A stretch of DNA of 64,000 nt from Kribbella sp. NBC_00382 (GTDB lineage Bacteria > Actinomycetota > Actinomycetes > Propionibacteriales > Kribbellaceae): NCBI RefSeq assembly GCF_036067295.1, contig NZ_CP107954.1, positions 2,108,001 to 2,172,000 on the forward strand, read 5' to 3'. Position 1 is the stretch's first letter. Each line of letters starts with the position of its first letter. The translations under genes were made by a program, and so were the position numbers. This document shows positions 24,074 through 32,255 of this stretch, in pieces. The notes below the pieces were generated by a model. That model saw only the letters and a list, made by a program, of their open reading frames with translations. It did no database searches and was not told where the DNA came from.

Positions 24074-24135
24074 TTGAACACGTTCAATTCTCTGACATGA
24101 CGAGAGTAGGCCCGATTCTTGAACATGTTCAAGAA
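24074..24135. promoter_or_regulatory. Tandem TTGAACNNGTTCAA operators
   Basis: TTGAACACGTTCAA at 24074-24087 and the perfect 20-bp palindrome TTCTTGAACATGTTCAAGAA at 24116-24135, centres 45 bp apart. They occupy the gap between the amidohydrolase stop and the membrane-protein start. The half-site and the two-base centre are typical of TetR-family operators, and a TetR gene is two positions downstream. Confidence 0.75.
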
Positions 24136-24155
24136 GGGCCAGAGTGAGCTGGGTC

Positions 24156-25190
24156 TCAGCGGATGCGGTGCCCGCGGAGGACGACGGCCGCGGGGGTGGC
24201 CAGTACTTCGGGATGCTCGCGCGGGTCAGCTTCGTAGGTGACCAAATCACCCTCGCTGGCAAGCCCGAGGAACTGGCGTGCCGAGGTGCTCGCGGCCTCC
24301 AACGCCTGGGTCACCGAGAGGCCGTGCCGTACGAGCTGTTCCACCTCACCGGCGACCGTGCCGACGACATCTGAGCCTGCCAGTACACGTACGCCGTAGT
24401 GGTGAGCCAAGCGCAGCATCGACGCGGCCTTCTCCGATCGGTCCCGTCTGCGCGCGCTCCGCTCAGGGGTGTCGTTCTCGGCGCCGAACATGGCGGCCGA
24501 AAGGGTTGGAGTCCAAGCACCGCCTCGGGCACCCAGTACCTCGAGATCCTCGGCCGTGAGGTCGTCGCCGTGCTCGACAGAGTCGATGCCGGCCCGGACG
24601 AGGTCGCTGACCAATGGAGTCTGGGTGTGCGCGGCGACCCGGGCACCACGAGCGTGGACGGCGGCGACCAGCTCGGCCACGGCGTCGAGCTCATAATTGG
24701 GCGTCACCGCGCTGCCGCGGATCGGACCGTCGGGGCCGACCGCGGGGAAGTCGCCGACGAGCTTGATCCAGGTGGCGCCGGCGTCGATCTCGGCCTCGAC
24801 CGCAGCGATCAGCCCCTCGGCCGGTACGGGTTCGTACATGCCCGCGAAGTAGCTGTCGGCCGGCGCGATGAACCGGCCGGCCGCGAGTACGACGGGCCGG
24901 CCGTCTTCGGGGCTGGCGGCAAGCTTCAGGGTGACGGATCCGTTGCCGCCGACATCCCGGAGCGCGCCGACGCCAACCTGGGCGAGGTCGTCGAGCATCG
25001 TCCGGGCCTCGGTCTCGCCGAGTAGTACCGGTCCACGCTCACCGACGCCGAAGGTCAGGTGGCAGTGCGAGTCCACCAGCCCTGGCAGCGCGAATCGTCC
25101 AGGCAACGACTCGCGGTCGCCCGTACCCGCTTCGAGATGAACCTGCTCGCCGGCCGGCAGGCCGATTCCGTCGAACACCCAGGTCGCCAT
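24156..25190 (-). CDS. Amidohydrolase (imidazolonepropionase/prolidase-like)
   Basis: A 344-aa metal-dependent hydrolase. Ligands are visible in order: HxH in LPGLVDSHCHLTFG, Lys in TWIKLVGDF, His in ARVAAHTQT, His in SVEHGDDL, and Asp in VLAGSDVVG. The last segment is a short beta strand region ending AVVLRGHRIR. This subgroup hydrolyses cyclic amides or dipeptides. ATG at 25188-25190 follows GGGGG; the upstream 52 codons lack a ribosome-binding site and overlap the divergent gene's promoter. It is divergent from the SnoaL-like gene. Confidence 0.85.
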   Translation of the reverse strand: MATWVFDGIGLPAGEQVHLEAGTGDRESLPGRFALPGLVDSHCHLTFGVGERGPVLLGETEARTMLDDLAQVGVGALRDVGGNGSVTLKLAASPEDGRPVVLAAGRFIAPADSYFAGMYEPVPAEGLIAAVEAEIDAGATWIKLVGDFPAVGPDGPIRGSAVTPNYELDAVAELVAAVHARGARVAAHTQTPLVSDLVRAGIDSVEHGDDLTAEDLEVLGARGGAWTPTLSAAMFGAENDTPERSARRRDRSEKAASMLRLAHHYGVRVLAGSDVVGTVAGEVEQLVRHGLSVTQALEAASTSARQFLGLASEGDLVTYEADPREHPEVLATPAAVVLRGHRIR

Positions 25191-25266
25191 GCCCCCGATC
25201 CTCCCCGCCAACCGGTTCACCGTGTCTGGCGCGTCCCTGCCGTCTGCGCACGGCAGAATGCTCGCC

Positions 25267-25632
25267 ATGGCGCTGAAGGAGAGGCACCTGGATCGCTGGG
25301 TGAAGGCGTACCGGCGAGCCTGGGAGTCGAACGATCCCGAGCACATCGCCGCCCTGTGGACCGAGGACGCCGCCTTCTACCGGCGCCCGGACGAGGACCC
25401 GGTACTCGGCCGGGAGGCGATCGTGAACGCCTGGCTGGAGGTCGCCGACGCGCCGGGCGAGACGCTCTTCGAGTACCAGGTACTGGGGTTCGGCGACGGC
25501 GTCGGCTTCGTGCGCGGCTGGACGACGTACCAGACCGACCCACCGGGCGAGTACAGCAACCTGTGGGTGATCCGCCTGGACAAGGACGGCCGGGCGCACG
25601 AATTCACCGAGTGGTGGATGGAAAAGCCCTGA
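25267..25632 (+). CDS. SnoaL-like/NTF2-fold protein
   Basis: A 121-aa protein of the NTF2-like superfamily: LDRWVKAYRRAWESNDPEHI then AALWTEDAAFYRRPDEDPVLG (the classic W...D...I..L...DA.........P..G), and the closing EFTEWWMEKP. Such proteins act as small isomerases, cyclases or ligand-binding domains. Start codon uncertain between ATG 25258 and 25267; neither has a good ribosome-binding site. It stands alone, 77 bases from the divergent amidohydrolase. Confidence 0.8.
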   Translation: MALKERHLDRWVKAYRRAWESNDPEHIAALWTEDAAFYRRPDEDPVLGREAIVNAWLEVADAPGETLFEYQVLGFGDGVGFVRGWTTYQTDPPGEYSNLWVIRLDKDGRAHEFTEWWMEKP

Positions 25633-25777
25633 AGTCGTACGATCGGGTCAGGCGCTCAGGGTGCCACCGGTCCGCGGGAAGGGCTCAGCCCACCTGATCT
25701 CGAGTTCTGAGTTGGTGTTACCCACCTCCTTTCTCGCCTGACGACGCGGACAGCAGGCACGTAGAGAGGAGGTCGCC

Positions 25778-27187
25778 ATGCCGACCCGTAATCTCCCGAA
25801 CTACCCGCGCCTGGAGCACCTGAAGAACCAGGCCAAGACGCTGCTCAAGCAGGTCCGCGCGGAAGATCCTTCAGCCGTTGCGCTGGCGGCCGAGTTCCAT
25901 CCGGTGAGCACGCTCGCCGACGCGCAGGTGGCGATCGCCCGCAGCTACGGCTTCGCCAGTTGGCCGCGGCTCGTCCACCATCTCGAGCAGGTCGACAAGT
26001 ACACCCGCTCGCCGCACAAGGTGCCAGCCGGCGGACCGCCCAGTGACGAATTCCTCCGGCTGGCCACGCTGCACTACGGTCAGGACGATCCGGCCCAGCA
26101 GGTAGCCGCCCGGGAGCTGCTCAATGAAGTTGCTCTGAGCAACATCTACACGCAGGTGGTCGCCGGCGAGGTGGAGGCTGTCCGCGCATCACTGGCGGCC
26201 GATCCCTCGCTGGCCCGGCGCGAGGGCGGGCCGCTGCAATGGGAACCCCTGGTGTACTTGACCTATTCACGCCTCGACGCACCTGCCCAGCTGGAGATCG
26301 CGAAGTTGTTGCTGGCCAATGGCGCCGACCCGAACGCCGGCTATCTCTGGCAAGGCCTGCCGTCGCCTTTCACGGCGCTGACCGGCGCCTTCGGTCGAGG
26401 CGAAGGCGACCAGCCTCCGCATCAGAACCGGCTGGAACTGGCCCGGCTGCTGCTCGAAGCCGGCGCCGACGCGAACGACAGCCAGACGATGTACAACTGC
26501 GGGCCGGGCTGCCCGCCGCCATGGGACGACGACCACCTGGAGTTGCTGCTCGAGTTCGGCCTGGGCAAGGGCGACGGTGGTCCCTGGCACGCGCGAATGA
26601 CCACGGCCCATCCGACTCCGAGGCAACTGCTGGAGGACGAGCTCGTCTTCGCTGCGTCGCGTGGGCTGCTGCACCGGGTCGAGTTGATGCTTGCCCAAGG
26701 CATCGACCCTGATGCGCGCGGCACCGAACATCCCGGTTTCGTCGGGCATCGGGCCTACGAGCTGGCGGCCACGCAGGGATTCGACGAGGTGGCCGCGCTC
26801 CTGCTCGCGGCCGGCGCGGCGCCGCTCGACGAGGTCCACGAGCTGTACGCCGCCGCGTTCCGCGGTGGACCGGTCGATGCGAGTCCGGAGCTGGCGGCCC
26901 GCGCGGTACGCCGGAATCCGCACCTCCCGCTCAAAGCGGCCGAGCTGGGTCGTACCGAAGCCCTGGAACCGTTGCAGGCCTTGGGTTTCGATCTCTTCAT
27001 GACCGGCCGGATCACGCCGCTGCACCAGGCGGCGTTCGCGGGTCACCTCGACACGGTCAAGAAGCTGATCGCGCTCGGCGCCGATCCCACCCTCGTGGAA
27101 CCGGCGTACAACAGCACACCGCGCGGGTGGGCCGAGCACAACCATCAGCAAGAGGTCGTCGACTACTTCGACAGCCTCAAGGGCTGA
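25778..27187 (+). CDS. Ankyrin repeat protein
   Basis: A 469-aa soluble protein. Residues 1-70 carry the N-terminal motif found ahead of ankyrin repeats in many soil bacteria: LEHLKNQAKTLLKQV, LADAQVAIARSYGFASWPRL. Ankyrin units are then visible at about 165-190 (LEIAKLLLANGADPNAGY), 222-245 (LELARLLLEAGADANDSQ), 300-350 (ELMLAQGIDPDARG, EVAALLLAAGAAP) and 425-450 (LDTVKKLIALGADPTLV). There is no signal peptide. Ribosome-binding site GAGAGGAGG. It ends in an 11-base overlap with the convergent exchanger gene. Partner protein unknown. Confidence 0.9.
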   Translation: MPTRNLPNYPRLEHLKNQAKTLLKQVRAEDPSAVALAAEFHPVSTLADAQVAIARSYGFASWPRLVHHLEQVDKYTRSPHKVPAGGPPSDEFLRLATLHYGQDDPAQQVAARELLNEVALSNIYTQVVAGEVEAVRASLAADPSLARREGGPLQWEPLVYLTYSRLDAPAQLEIAKLLLANGADPNAGYLWQGLPSPFTALTGAFGRGEGDQPPHQNRLELARLLLEAGADANDSQTMYNCGPGCPPPWDDDHLELLLEFGLGKGDGGPWHARMTTAHPTPRQLLEDELVFAASRGLLHRVELMLAQGIDPDARGTEHPGFVGHRAYELAATQGFDEVAALLLAAGAAPLDEVHELYAAAFRGGPVDASPELAARAVRRNPHLPLKAAELGRTEALEPLQALGFDLFMTGRITPLHQAAFAGHLDTVKKLIALGADPTLVEPAYNSTPRGWAEHNHQQEVVDYFDSLKG

Positions 27188-28340
27188 CCGTCAGGAAGAG
27201 GAACGAGCCGAAGATCATCAGGTGGACCGCGCCCTGCAACAGGGTGGCCCGGCCGGTCGCCAGGGTGAGCATGCTGACCACCACGGTCAGCGCGAACAGC
27301 ACCATTTCCTTGCCACCCAGGCCGAGGACGAGCGGCCCGTCCAGCCAGATCGACGCGATGGCGATCGCCGGGATCGTCAGTCCGATACTGGCCAGGGCCG
27401 AGCCGAGCGCGAGGTTGAGGCTGGTCTGAAGGCGGTTCCGCAGTGCGGCCCGTACTGCGGCAACCGTCTCCGGCAGCAGTACCAGCAACGCGATCACGAC
27501 CCCGACGACCGCGAGCGGCGCACCCGCCGACTCGACCGCGGACTCCAGCTTCGGCGAGACCGTCTTCGCCAGGCCGACCACCGCGATCAAACAGCCGAAG
27601 AGCAGCGCGAGGCTCAGCAACGCGACCTTGGTGCTGGGCGCTTGCGCGTGGGCGTCGTCCTCGCCGTCGCCGTCAAGGTCGGCCAGCCCCTCGGCCTCGG
27701 CCTCGCGGGCCGCTTTGGCGGTGGGGTCGACCGCGGGATCGGCGTTGGGCAGGAAGTAGTCGCGGTGCCGGATGGTCTGGACGAAGACGAAGACTCCGTA
27801 CATCACCAGCGAAGCAACCCCCGCGAAGGCAAGCTGCGCGGCGCTGAACGTGGCGCCCGGAGTACTGGTCGTGAAGGTCGGCAGCACCAGGCTGAGCGTG
27901 ACGAGCGCCGTCATCACCGCGAGCGCACTCCCGGACGCGTGCACCCGGAACTCCTGCGTCTTGTGCCGCAACGAGCCGACCACGAGCGCAAGACCCAGAA
28001 TGCCGTTGCAGGTGATCATCACGGCGGCGAACACGGTGTCACGCGCGAGTGAGGCCGCCTTGTCGCCGCCGGACGCCATCAGCGTCACGATCAGTGCGAC
28101 CTCGATCACCGTCACCGCGAGCGCCAGGATCAGCGTGCCGAACGGCTCGCCGACACGGTGCGCCACGACCTCGGCGTGATGGACGGCCGCGATCACCGCC
28201 GCGCCGAGGCCGGCGCAGATGAGGATGAGCAAGATCACCCCGGGCTTGCGGCCCCAGGAAACAGCGAGGACGACGAGCGCGAGCGGGGGGACGGCGAGGC
28301 TCCAGCGCGGCAGCCCGGAAAGGACATGAGAGTTTGTCAT
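27177..28340 (-). CDS. chaA: Calcium/proton antiporter, ChaA/CaCA family
   Basis: A 387-aa membrane protein with about 11 segments in two inverted halves. Each half has the CaCA alpha-repeat: AHRVGEPFGTLILALAVTVIE in the first and LPETVAAVRAALRNRLQTS with NLALGSALASIGLTIP in the second, including the essential Glu residues. The central cytoplasmic loop is strongly acidic and has an EF-hand-like string DLDGDGEDD. ATG at 28338-28340 is taken; the upstream 30 codons overlap the divergent GNAT gene. It likely exports Ca2+ (or Na+/K+) in exchange for protons at alkaline pH. Confidence 0.88.
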   Translation of the reverse strand: MTNSHVLSGLPRWSLAVPPLALVVLAVSWGRKPGVILLILICAGLGAAVIAAVHHAEVVAHRVGEPFGTLILALAVTVIEVALIVTLMASGGDKAASLARDTVFAAVMITCNGILGLALVVGSLRHKTQEFRVHASGSALAVMTALVTLSLVLPTFTTSTPGATFSAAQLAFAGVASLVMYGVFVFVQTIRHRDYFLPNADPAVDPTAKAAREAEAEGLADLDGDGEDDAHAQAPSTKVALLSLALLFGCLIAVVGLAKTVSPKLESAVESAGAPLAVVGVVIALLVLLPETVAAVRAALRNRLQTSLNLALGSALASIGLTIPAIAIASIWLDGPLVLGLGGKEMVLFALTVVVSMLTLATGRATLLQGAVHLMIFGSFLFLTVSP

Positions 28341-28362
28341 CCCCTGTGATTCTATCTGCTGC

Positions 28363-28860
28363 ATGGAGATCCGAGAGGCCGTCGCAGCGGATTGGGACGC
28401 GATCTGGCCGTTCTTCCGCGACATCGTCACCGCGCAGGAGACCTACACCTACGACCCCGAGCTGACCTTCGAACAGGCACAGGCGATCTGGATGTCGCCT
28501 TCCTCATCCGAGCTCGCCCGGACAACGGTCGCGATCGATGCCAAGGGCAAGGTTCTGGGCAGCGCCAACATGTACCCGAACCGGCCCGGCCCGGGCGCGC
28601 ACATCGCCAGCGCCAGCTTCATGGTCGACGCGGCCGCCCGCGGTCAGGGCGTCGGCCGAGCGCTCTGCCAGGACATGATCGACTGGGCCGGCCGGAGCGG
28701 GTTCCGGTCGATCCAGTTCAACGCGGTGGTCGAGTCCAACACCACCGCGGTCAAGCTCTGGCAGTCGCTCGGCTTCGACATCATCGGCACCGTGCCCGAG
28801 GCCTTCCTCAGCCCGTCACACGGCTACGTCGGCCTCCATGTGATGCACCGCCCGCTCTAG
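28363..28860 (+). CDS. GNAT family N-acetyltransferase
   Basis: A 165-aa acetyltransferase resembling the phosphinothricin/L-amino-acid acetyltransferase branch: N-terminal IREAVAADWDAIWPFFRDIV, acetyl-CoA loop FMVDAAARGQGVGRALCQDM (V...RG.G.G..L), and NAVVESNTTAVKLWQSLGFD before the last strands. Divergent from the exchanger gene with 22 bases between starts, so the promoters overlap. Its stop codon lies within the end of the convergent VOC gene. Substrate unknown. Confidence 0.88.
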   Translation: MEIREAVAADWDAIWPFFRDIVTAQETYTYDPELTFEQAQAIWMSPSSSELARTTVAIDAKGKVLGSANMYPNRPGPGAHIASASFMVDAAARGQGVGRALCQDMIDWAGRSGFRSIQFNAVVESNTTAVKLWQSLGFDIIGTVPEAFLSPSHGYVGLHVMHRPL

Positions 28861-29252
28861 AAGGAGGCGAGTTCCTCGGGAGTGAAGGCGCGGAGGATGC
28901 AGAACTCGTTGCCCTCGGGATCGGTCATCACGACCCAGGAGACGGAGTCGTCCTGACCGACCGACGCGCGCTGGGCGCCGAGCTTCTCGACCCGGGCGAT
29001 CTCGGCCTCCTGGTCGTCCGGGCGCAGGTCCATGTGCACACGGTTCTTCAGCGACTTCTTCTCGTCCTCCGGTACCCGGACGAACAAGATGTCGGGCACG
29101 ATGCCGTCCTCGGGACTCCCCTCCGGCGGCTCGAGCACGGACTCCTTCTCCACCTCGTGGGTGATCCGCCAGCCGAGAACCTCCGCCCAGAACCGCGCCT
29201 GCGCGGCTGGATCGATCGCGTCGTAGATCACGCACTGCACCCGAATACTCAT
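28857..29252 (-). CDS. VOC superfamily protein (glyoxalase-like)
   Basis: A 131-aa protein with the paired beta-alpha-beta-beta-beta VOC modules: VIYDAIDPAAQARFWAEVLGW at the N-terminus, HMDLRPDDQEAEIARVEKLG in the middle and WVVMTDPEGNEFCIL as the last strand, the typical D..GN.F ending. It fits the glyoxalase-like DUF family common in actinomycetes, which includes metal enzymes and drug-binding proteins. ATG at 29250-29252 chosen over a longer frame because it begins the first VOC strand. Confidence 0.85.
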   Translation of the reverse strand: MSIRVQCVIYDAIDPAAQARFWAEVLGWRITHEVEKESVLEPPEGSPEDGIVPDILFVRVPEDEKKSLKNRVHMDLRPDDQEAEIARVEKLGAQRASVGQDDSVSWVVMTDPEGNEFCILRAFTPEELASF

Positions 29253-29300
29253 GGCCGCAACCCTCTCATCCGAGGGGATCGATCTGCTTTGATCGGGAGC

Positions 29301-30158
29301 ATGACCGACTCGCGAGCCCGCCGCCTGTGGAAAGTCCTCGAGCCGTACCACGCGATCACGTACTTCGCGCCCGACACCCGCAAGGCCACCGACGCCCTCG
29401 GCCTCCGCGGCGGCTGGATGAGCTACTTCGCCTGCCGAGCAGCTCCGCTAGGCGCCGTCGGCCCTGAGTTGGTGACGGCGGTCTTCTACAACTTCCACCC
29501 ATCGATGGTCGCCCGAGCCATTCCTGACGCGTGGAACTTCGCCACCCCCGCGCAGCTCCTCACCACTCGCCTGCAGGCGGTCGACAGCGCAGTACGCCGC
29601 TTCCCCAACGCCGATACAACCAGTACGCCGGTACGCCGCGCCGCCGAATTGGCCCGCAAGGCCGCCGAGCTGGCCCCAACCGCCGGCCGCCCACTCGCGG
29701 CGGCCAACGCAGCACTCGACTGGCCCGACGAGCCGCATCTGGTGTTGTGGCAGGCCACCACGATCCTGCGGGAGTCTCGCGGAGATGGACACGTCTCCGC
29801 GCTGGTCGGTGCGGGGCTGTCTCCGTGCGAGGCGATCGTCACCCTGTCCGCTGCGGGTGGCCCGTCGAAGGAGGTCTTCCAGCTCAACCGGCGCTGGAGC
29901 GACGACGAGTGGGCGACGGCCGAAGACGATCTCAAGGCACGCGGGCTGCTCACGGCTGACGGCGTACTGACTGATGCCGGGCACGCGCTGCGGCAGTCGG
30001 TCGAGGACACGACCGATCGCCTCGCCGAGCAGGGGTGGACCGCCTTCGGGGACGAGAACGCTGAGGAACTCGACCGGCTCGTCCGGCCGATCAGCGGCGC
30101 GATCATGGCCTCCGGGGCGGTACCGGACGACAACCCGATGGCGATGCGCTGGGACTAA
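29301..30158 (+). CDS. SCO6745 family protein
   Basis: A 285-aa actinobacterial protein of unknown function. It starts RRLWKVLEPYHAITYFAPDT, continues GWMSYFACRAAPLGAVGPELV and FYNFHPSMVARAIPDAWNFA (shown in parts), and its second half has a winged-helix-like segment (EWATAEDDLKARGLLTADG) resembling a MarR-type wing followed by a helix bundle. These features are typical of the SCO6745 family as I know it. Start ATG follows GGGAGC. It is convergent with the small membrane protein and overlaps it by 4 bases. Confidence 0.82.
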   Translation: MTDSRARRLWKVLEPYHAITYFAPDTRKATDALGLRGGWMSYFACRAAPLGAVGPELVTAVFYNFHPSMVARAIPDAWNFATPAQLLTTRLQAVDSAVRRFPNADTTSTPVRRAAELARKAAELAPTAGRPLAAANAALDWPDEPHLVLWQATTILRESRGDGHVSALVGAGLSPCEAIVTLSAAGGPSKEVFQLNRRWSDDEWATAEDDLKARGLLTADGVLTDAGHALRQSVEDTTDRLAEQGWTAFGDENAEELDRLVRPISGAIMASGAVPDDNPMAMRWD

Positions 30159-30352
30159 CGCTTCTTCTGCGGGCCGCGGAAAGTGACGTAGAGCAAGGAA
30201 ATCCCGAAGGCCGCGACCACCGGGCCGATGACTGCCCAGATCTGCTTGCCCGACATCGAACTGCCGCCGATATAGCCGAGGCCCTGCAACGCCCAGACCA
30301 CACCGAGGACCGTCAGCAGCAGCCCGAAGGCCGCCGGAAGCGCTTTCTTCAT
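30155..30352 (-). CDS. Two-segment small membrane protein (65 aa)
   Basis: A 65-residue protein with two clear transmembrane helices (AAFGLLLTVLGVVWALQGLG and IWAVIGPVVAAFGISLLYVTF minus the ends) joined by a short Gly/Ser loop, and a basic C-terminus GPQKKR. The gene starts 1 base after the stop of the TetR gene, so the two are co-transcribed. Function unknown. Confidence 0.8.
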   Translation of the reverse strand: MKKALPAAFGLLLTVLGVVWALQGLGYIGGSSMSGKQIWAVIGPVVAAFGISLLYVTFRGPQKKR

Positions 30353-30353
30353 C

Positions 30354-30932
30354 TCACGACCCTAGCTGGGTGGCGACCAACTGGATGGCCTTGGCCAGGT
30401 CATCGCCGGTGGGTGCCTTCTCGGGGTCGAAGAGCGAGAGGGCGATCACGCCGAGCATCAGCGCCTGGTAGAAGGTGCCGACCTGCTGGACCGTGTCCGG
30501 ATCGGTGTTCTCGTCGGCCGATCCGAACAGCGTCGCCAGGCCTTCACGCGCCTCACCCTGCATCTTCGACAACGCTTCGAGCAGCTCGGGCACGTGCATG
30601 CTCAGCACCTCGAACTGGGTGACCCACAGCGCGCGCGTCTGCGGCGACTCCAGCGTCTTGACCGCTTGACCCCAGGTCGCGGCGAACCGCTCGCGGCCAT
30701 CGACCTCACCCGGAAGCTCGGCGCTCATCGCCTTGCCGACGTCGACGCCCCACTCGTCCAGCGCCTGGCGCATCGCCTCGTTCATCAGCGCTTCCTTGGA
30801 CCCGAAGTGGTAGCCGATCGCGGCCAGGCTCACCCCGGCCGCCGTCGCGATGTCACGAGCGGTGGTCCGGCTGTAGCCCTTCTCCATCAGGCAGGTCTTC
30901 GCGCCCTCGATCAGCGCTTCGCGGTTTCCCAT
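30354..30932 (-). CDS. TetR family transcriptional regulator
   Basis: A 192-aa regulator. HTH at residues 5-50: ALIEGAKTCLMEKGYSRTTA, RDIATAAGVSLAAIGYHFGS, KEALMNEA. The ligand domain is of the TetR_C type, with a long helix ALWVTQFEVLSMHVPELLEA. It is divergent from the FAD monooxygenase gene, and an imperfect dyad at 30964-30985 lies between them. The likely model is repression of the monooxygenase and itself until a substrate-like ligand binds. Confidence 0.9.
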   Translation of the reverse strand: MGNREALIEGAKTCLMEKGYSRTTARDIATAAGVSLAAIGYHFGSKEALMNEAMRQALDEWGVDVGKAMSAELPGEVDGRERFAATWGQAVKTLESPQTRALWVTQFEVLSMHVPELLEALSKMQGEAREGLATLFGSADENTDPDTVQQVGTFYQALMLGVIALSLFDPEKAPTGDDLAKAIQLVATQLGS

Positions 30933-30963
30933 CTCCCGATCCTAGTCGATGTCTGACACAAAC

Positions 30964-30985
30964 GTCTTGCACGACCGTCTAAGAC
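30964..30985. promoter_or_regulatory. Dyad in TetR/monooxygenase intergenic region
   Basis: GTCTTgcACGacCGTctAAGAC, a 22-bp dyad with 8 of 11 base pairs symmetric, lying 31 bases from the TetR start and 43 bases from the monooxygenase start. A plausible TetR operator. Confidence 0.5.
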
Positions 30986-31028
30986 CATCGTACAGTCGCC
31001 TCATCACCCCCATTTCCAGGAGCTGACG

Positions 31029-32255
31029 ATGACGAACAAGACGGTGCTGATCTCGGGTGCGAGCGTCGCCGGACCCGCGCTGGCCTTCTGGCTGGAGCGC
31101 TTCGGCTACATCCCGACCGTGGTGGAACGGGCACCGGAGCCCCGGCCCGGCGGCTACGCGGTGGACTTCCGCGGCGCCTCGCTGAAGGTGCTCGACCGGA
31201 TGGGCCTGCTGGAGCAGGTCCAGGCGAAGGCGACCGAGCTGGGCGAGATGACGTACGTGAACGAGGCGGGCAAGCCGGTCGCGGTGATGAACTCGACGGT
31301 GCTCAGCGGCGAGCTCGAGGTCCTCCGCGGCGACCTGGTCGAGATCCTGTACGACGCGACGCGAGCTCGGGTGGAGTACCTCTTCGACGATTCGATCACC
31401 GCTCTGACGCAGGACGACACCGGTGTCGAGGTCACCTTCGAGCGCGGCGGGTCGCGGCGGTTCGAGCTGGTGATCGGCGCCGACGGGCTGCACTCGAACG
31501 TACGCCGGATCGCATTCGGGCCCGAGTCGCAGTACATCCATGATCTCGGCTACTACAACTCCGTCTTCACCGTCTCGAACCACTTGGGGCTGGACCACAC
31601 AGCCCGGTTCGTGAATGTGCCGGGCAAGACGGCCGGCACCTACAGTGCGCGGGACAACACGGAGGCGAAGGCACTCTTCTACTTCGCGTCGGAGCCGTTG
31701 AAGTACGACCGGCACGACGCGGCGGCACAGCAGGAGATCCTTGCTGATGCGTTCGCGGGGGTTGGGTGGGAGGTACCGCGACTGTTGTCGGGGATTTCGT
31801 CGTCGCCGGATTGGTACTTCGATTCGGTCAGCCAGATCAAGATGCCGAGCTACTCGATCGGGCGGATCGCCTTGGCCGGTGATGCGGGGTACTGCGCCTC
31901 GCCGCTGTCCGGGATGGGAACCAGTCTCGCGATCGTGGGAGCGTATGTGCTGGCGGGTGAGTTGGCGGCGGCTGGCGGGGATCACGTGCGTGGCTTTGCA
32001 GCGTACGAGGATCGCATGCGCGGGTTCGTCGAAGCTTGCCAGAAGCAGGGAAAGGACAGTGGCCAGTGGTTCGTGCCTGGTAGCAAGGCGTTTCTGAAGC
32101 TCCGCAACCTGAACTTCAGGCTGTTGCCGTACTTGCCCTGGCGCAAGCTGATCGACGAGCTGCCGTTGAAGGTGGGCAACTCGATCGACCTGCCGGACTA
32201 CTCGGCTAACGCGTCCGCAGGCCTGCCTCAGCAGCATGGAGCACAGCAGCGGTGA
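31029..32255 (+). CDS. FAD-dependent monooxygenase (aromatic hydroxylase/TetX-like)
   Basis: A 408-aa group A flavoprotein monooxygenase. The N-terminal dinucleotide fold has the variant GASVAGPALAFWLERFG, the DG motif is ELVIGADGLHSNVRRIAFG, and the GD motif is GRIALAGDAGYCASPLSGMG (cut to its core). This branch includes TetX-like and polyketide hydroxylases. The end overlaps the convergent LysR gene by 50 bases, an unusually long overlap. Regulation by the divergent TetR gene is likely. Substrate unknown. Confidence 0.9.
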   Translation: MTNKTVLISGASVAGPALAFWLERFGYIPTVVERAPEPRPGGYAVDFRGASLKVLDRMGLLEQVQAKATELGEMTYVNEAGKPVAVMNSTVLSGELEVLRGDLVEILYDATRARVEYLFDDSITALTQDDTGVEVTFERGGSRRFELVIGADGLHSNVRRIAFGPESQYIHDLGYYNSVFTVSNHLGLDHTARFVNVPGKTAGTYSARDNTEAKALFYFASEPLKYDRHDAAAQQEILADAFAGVGWEVPRLLSGISSSPDWYFDSVSQIKMPSYSIGRIALAGDAGYCASPLSGMGTSLAIVGAYVLAGELAAAGGDHVRGFAAYEDRMRGFVEACQKQGKDSGQWFVPGSKAFLKLRNLNFRLLPYLPWRKLIDELPLKVGNSIDLPDYSANASAGLPQQHGAQQR

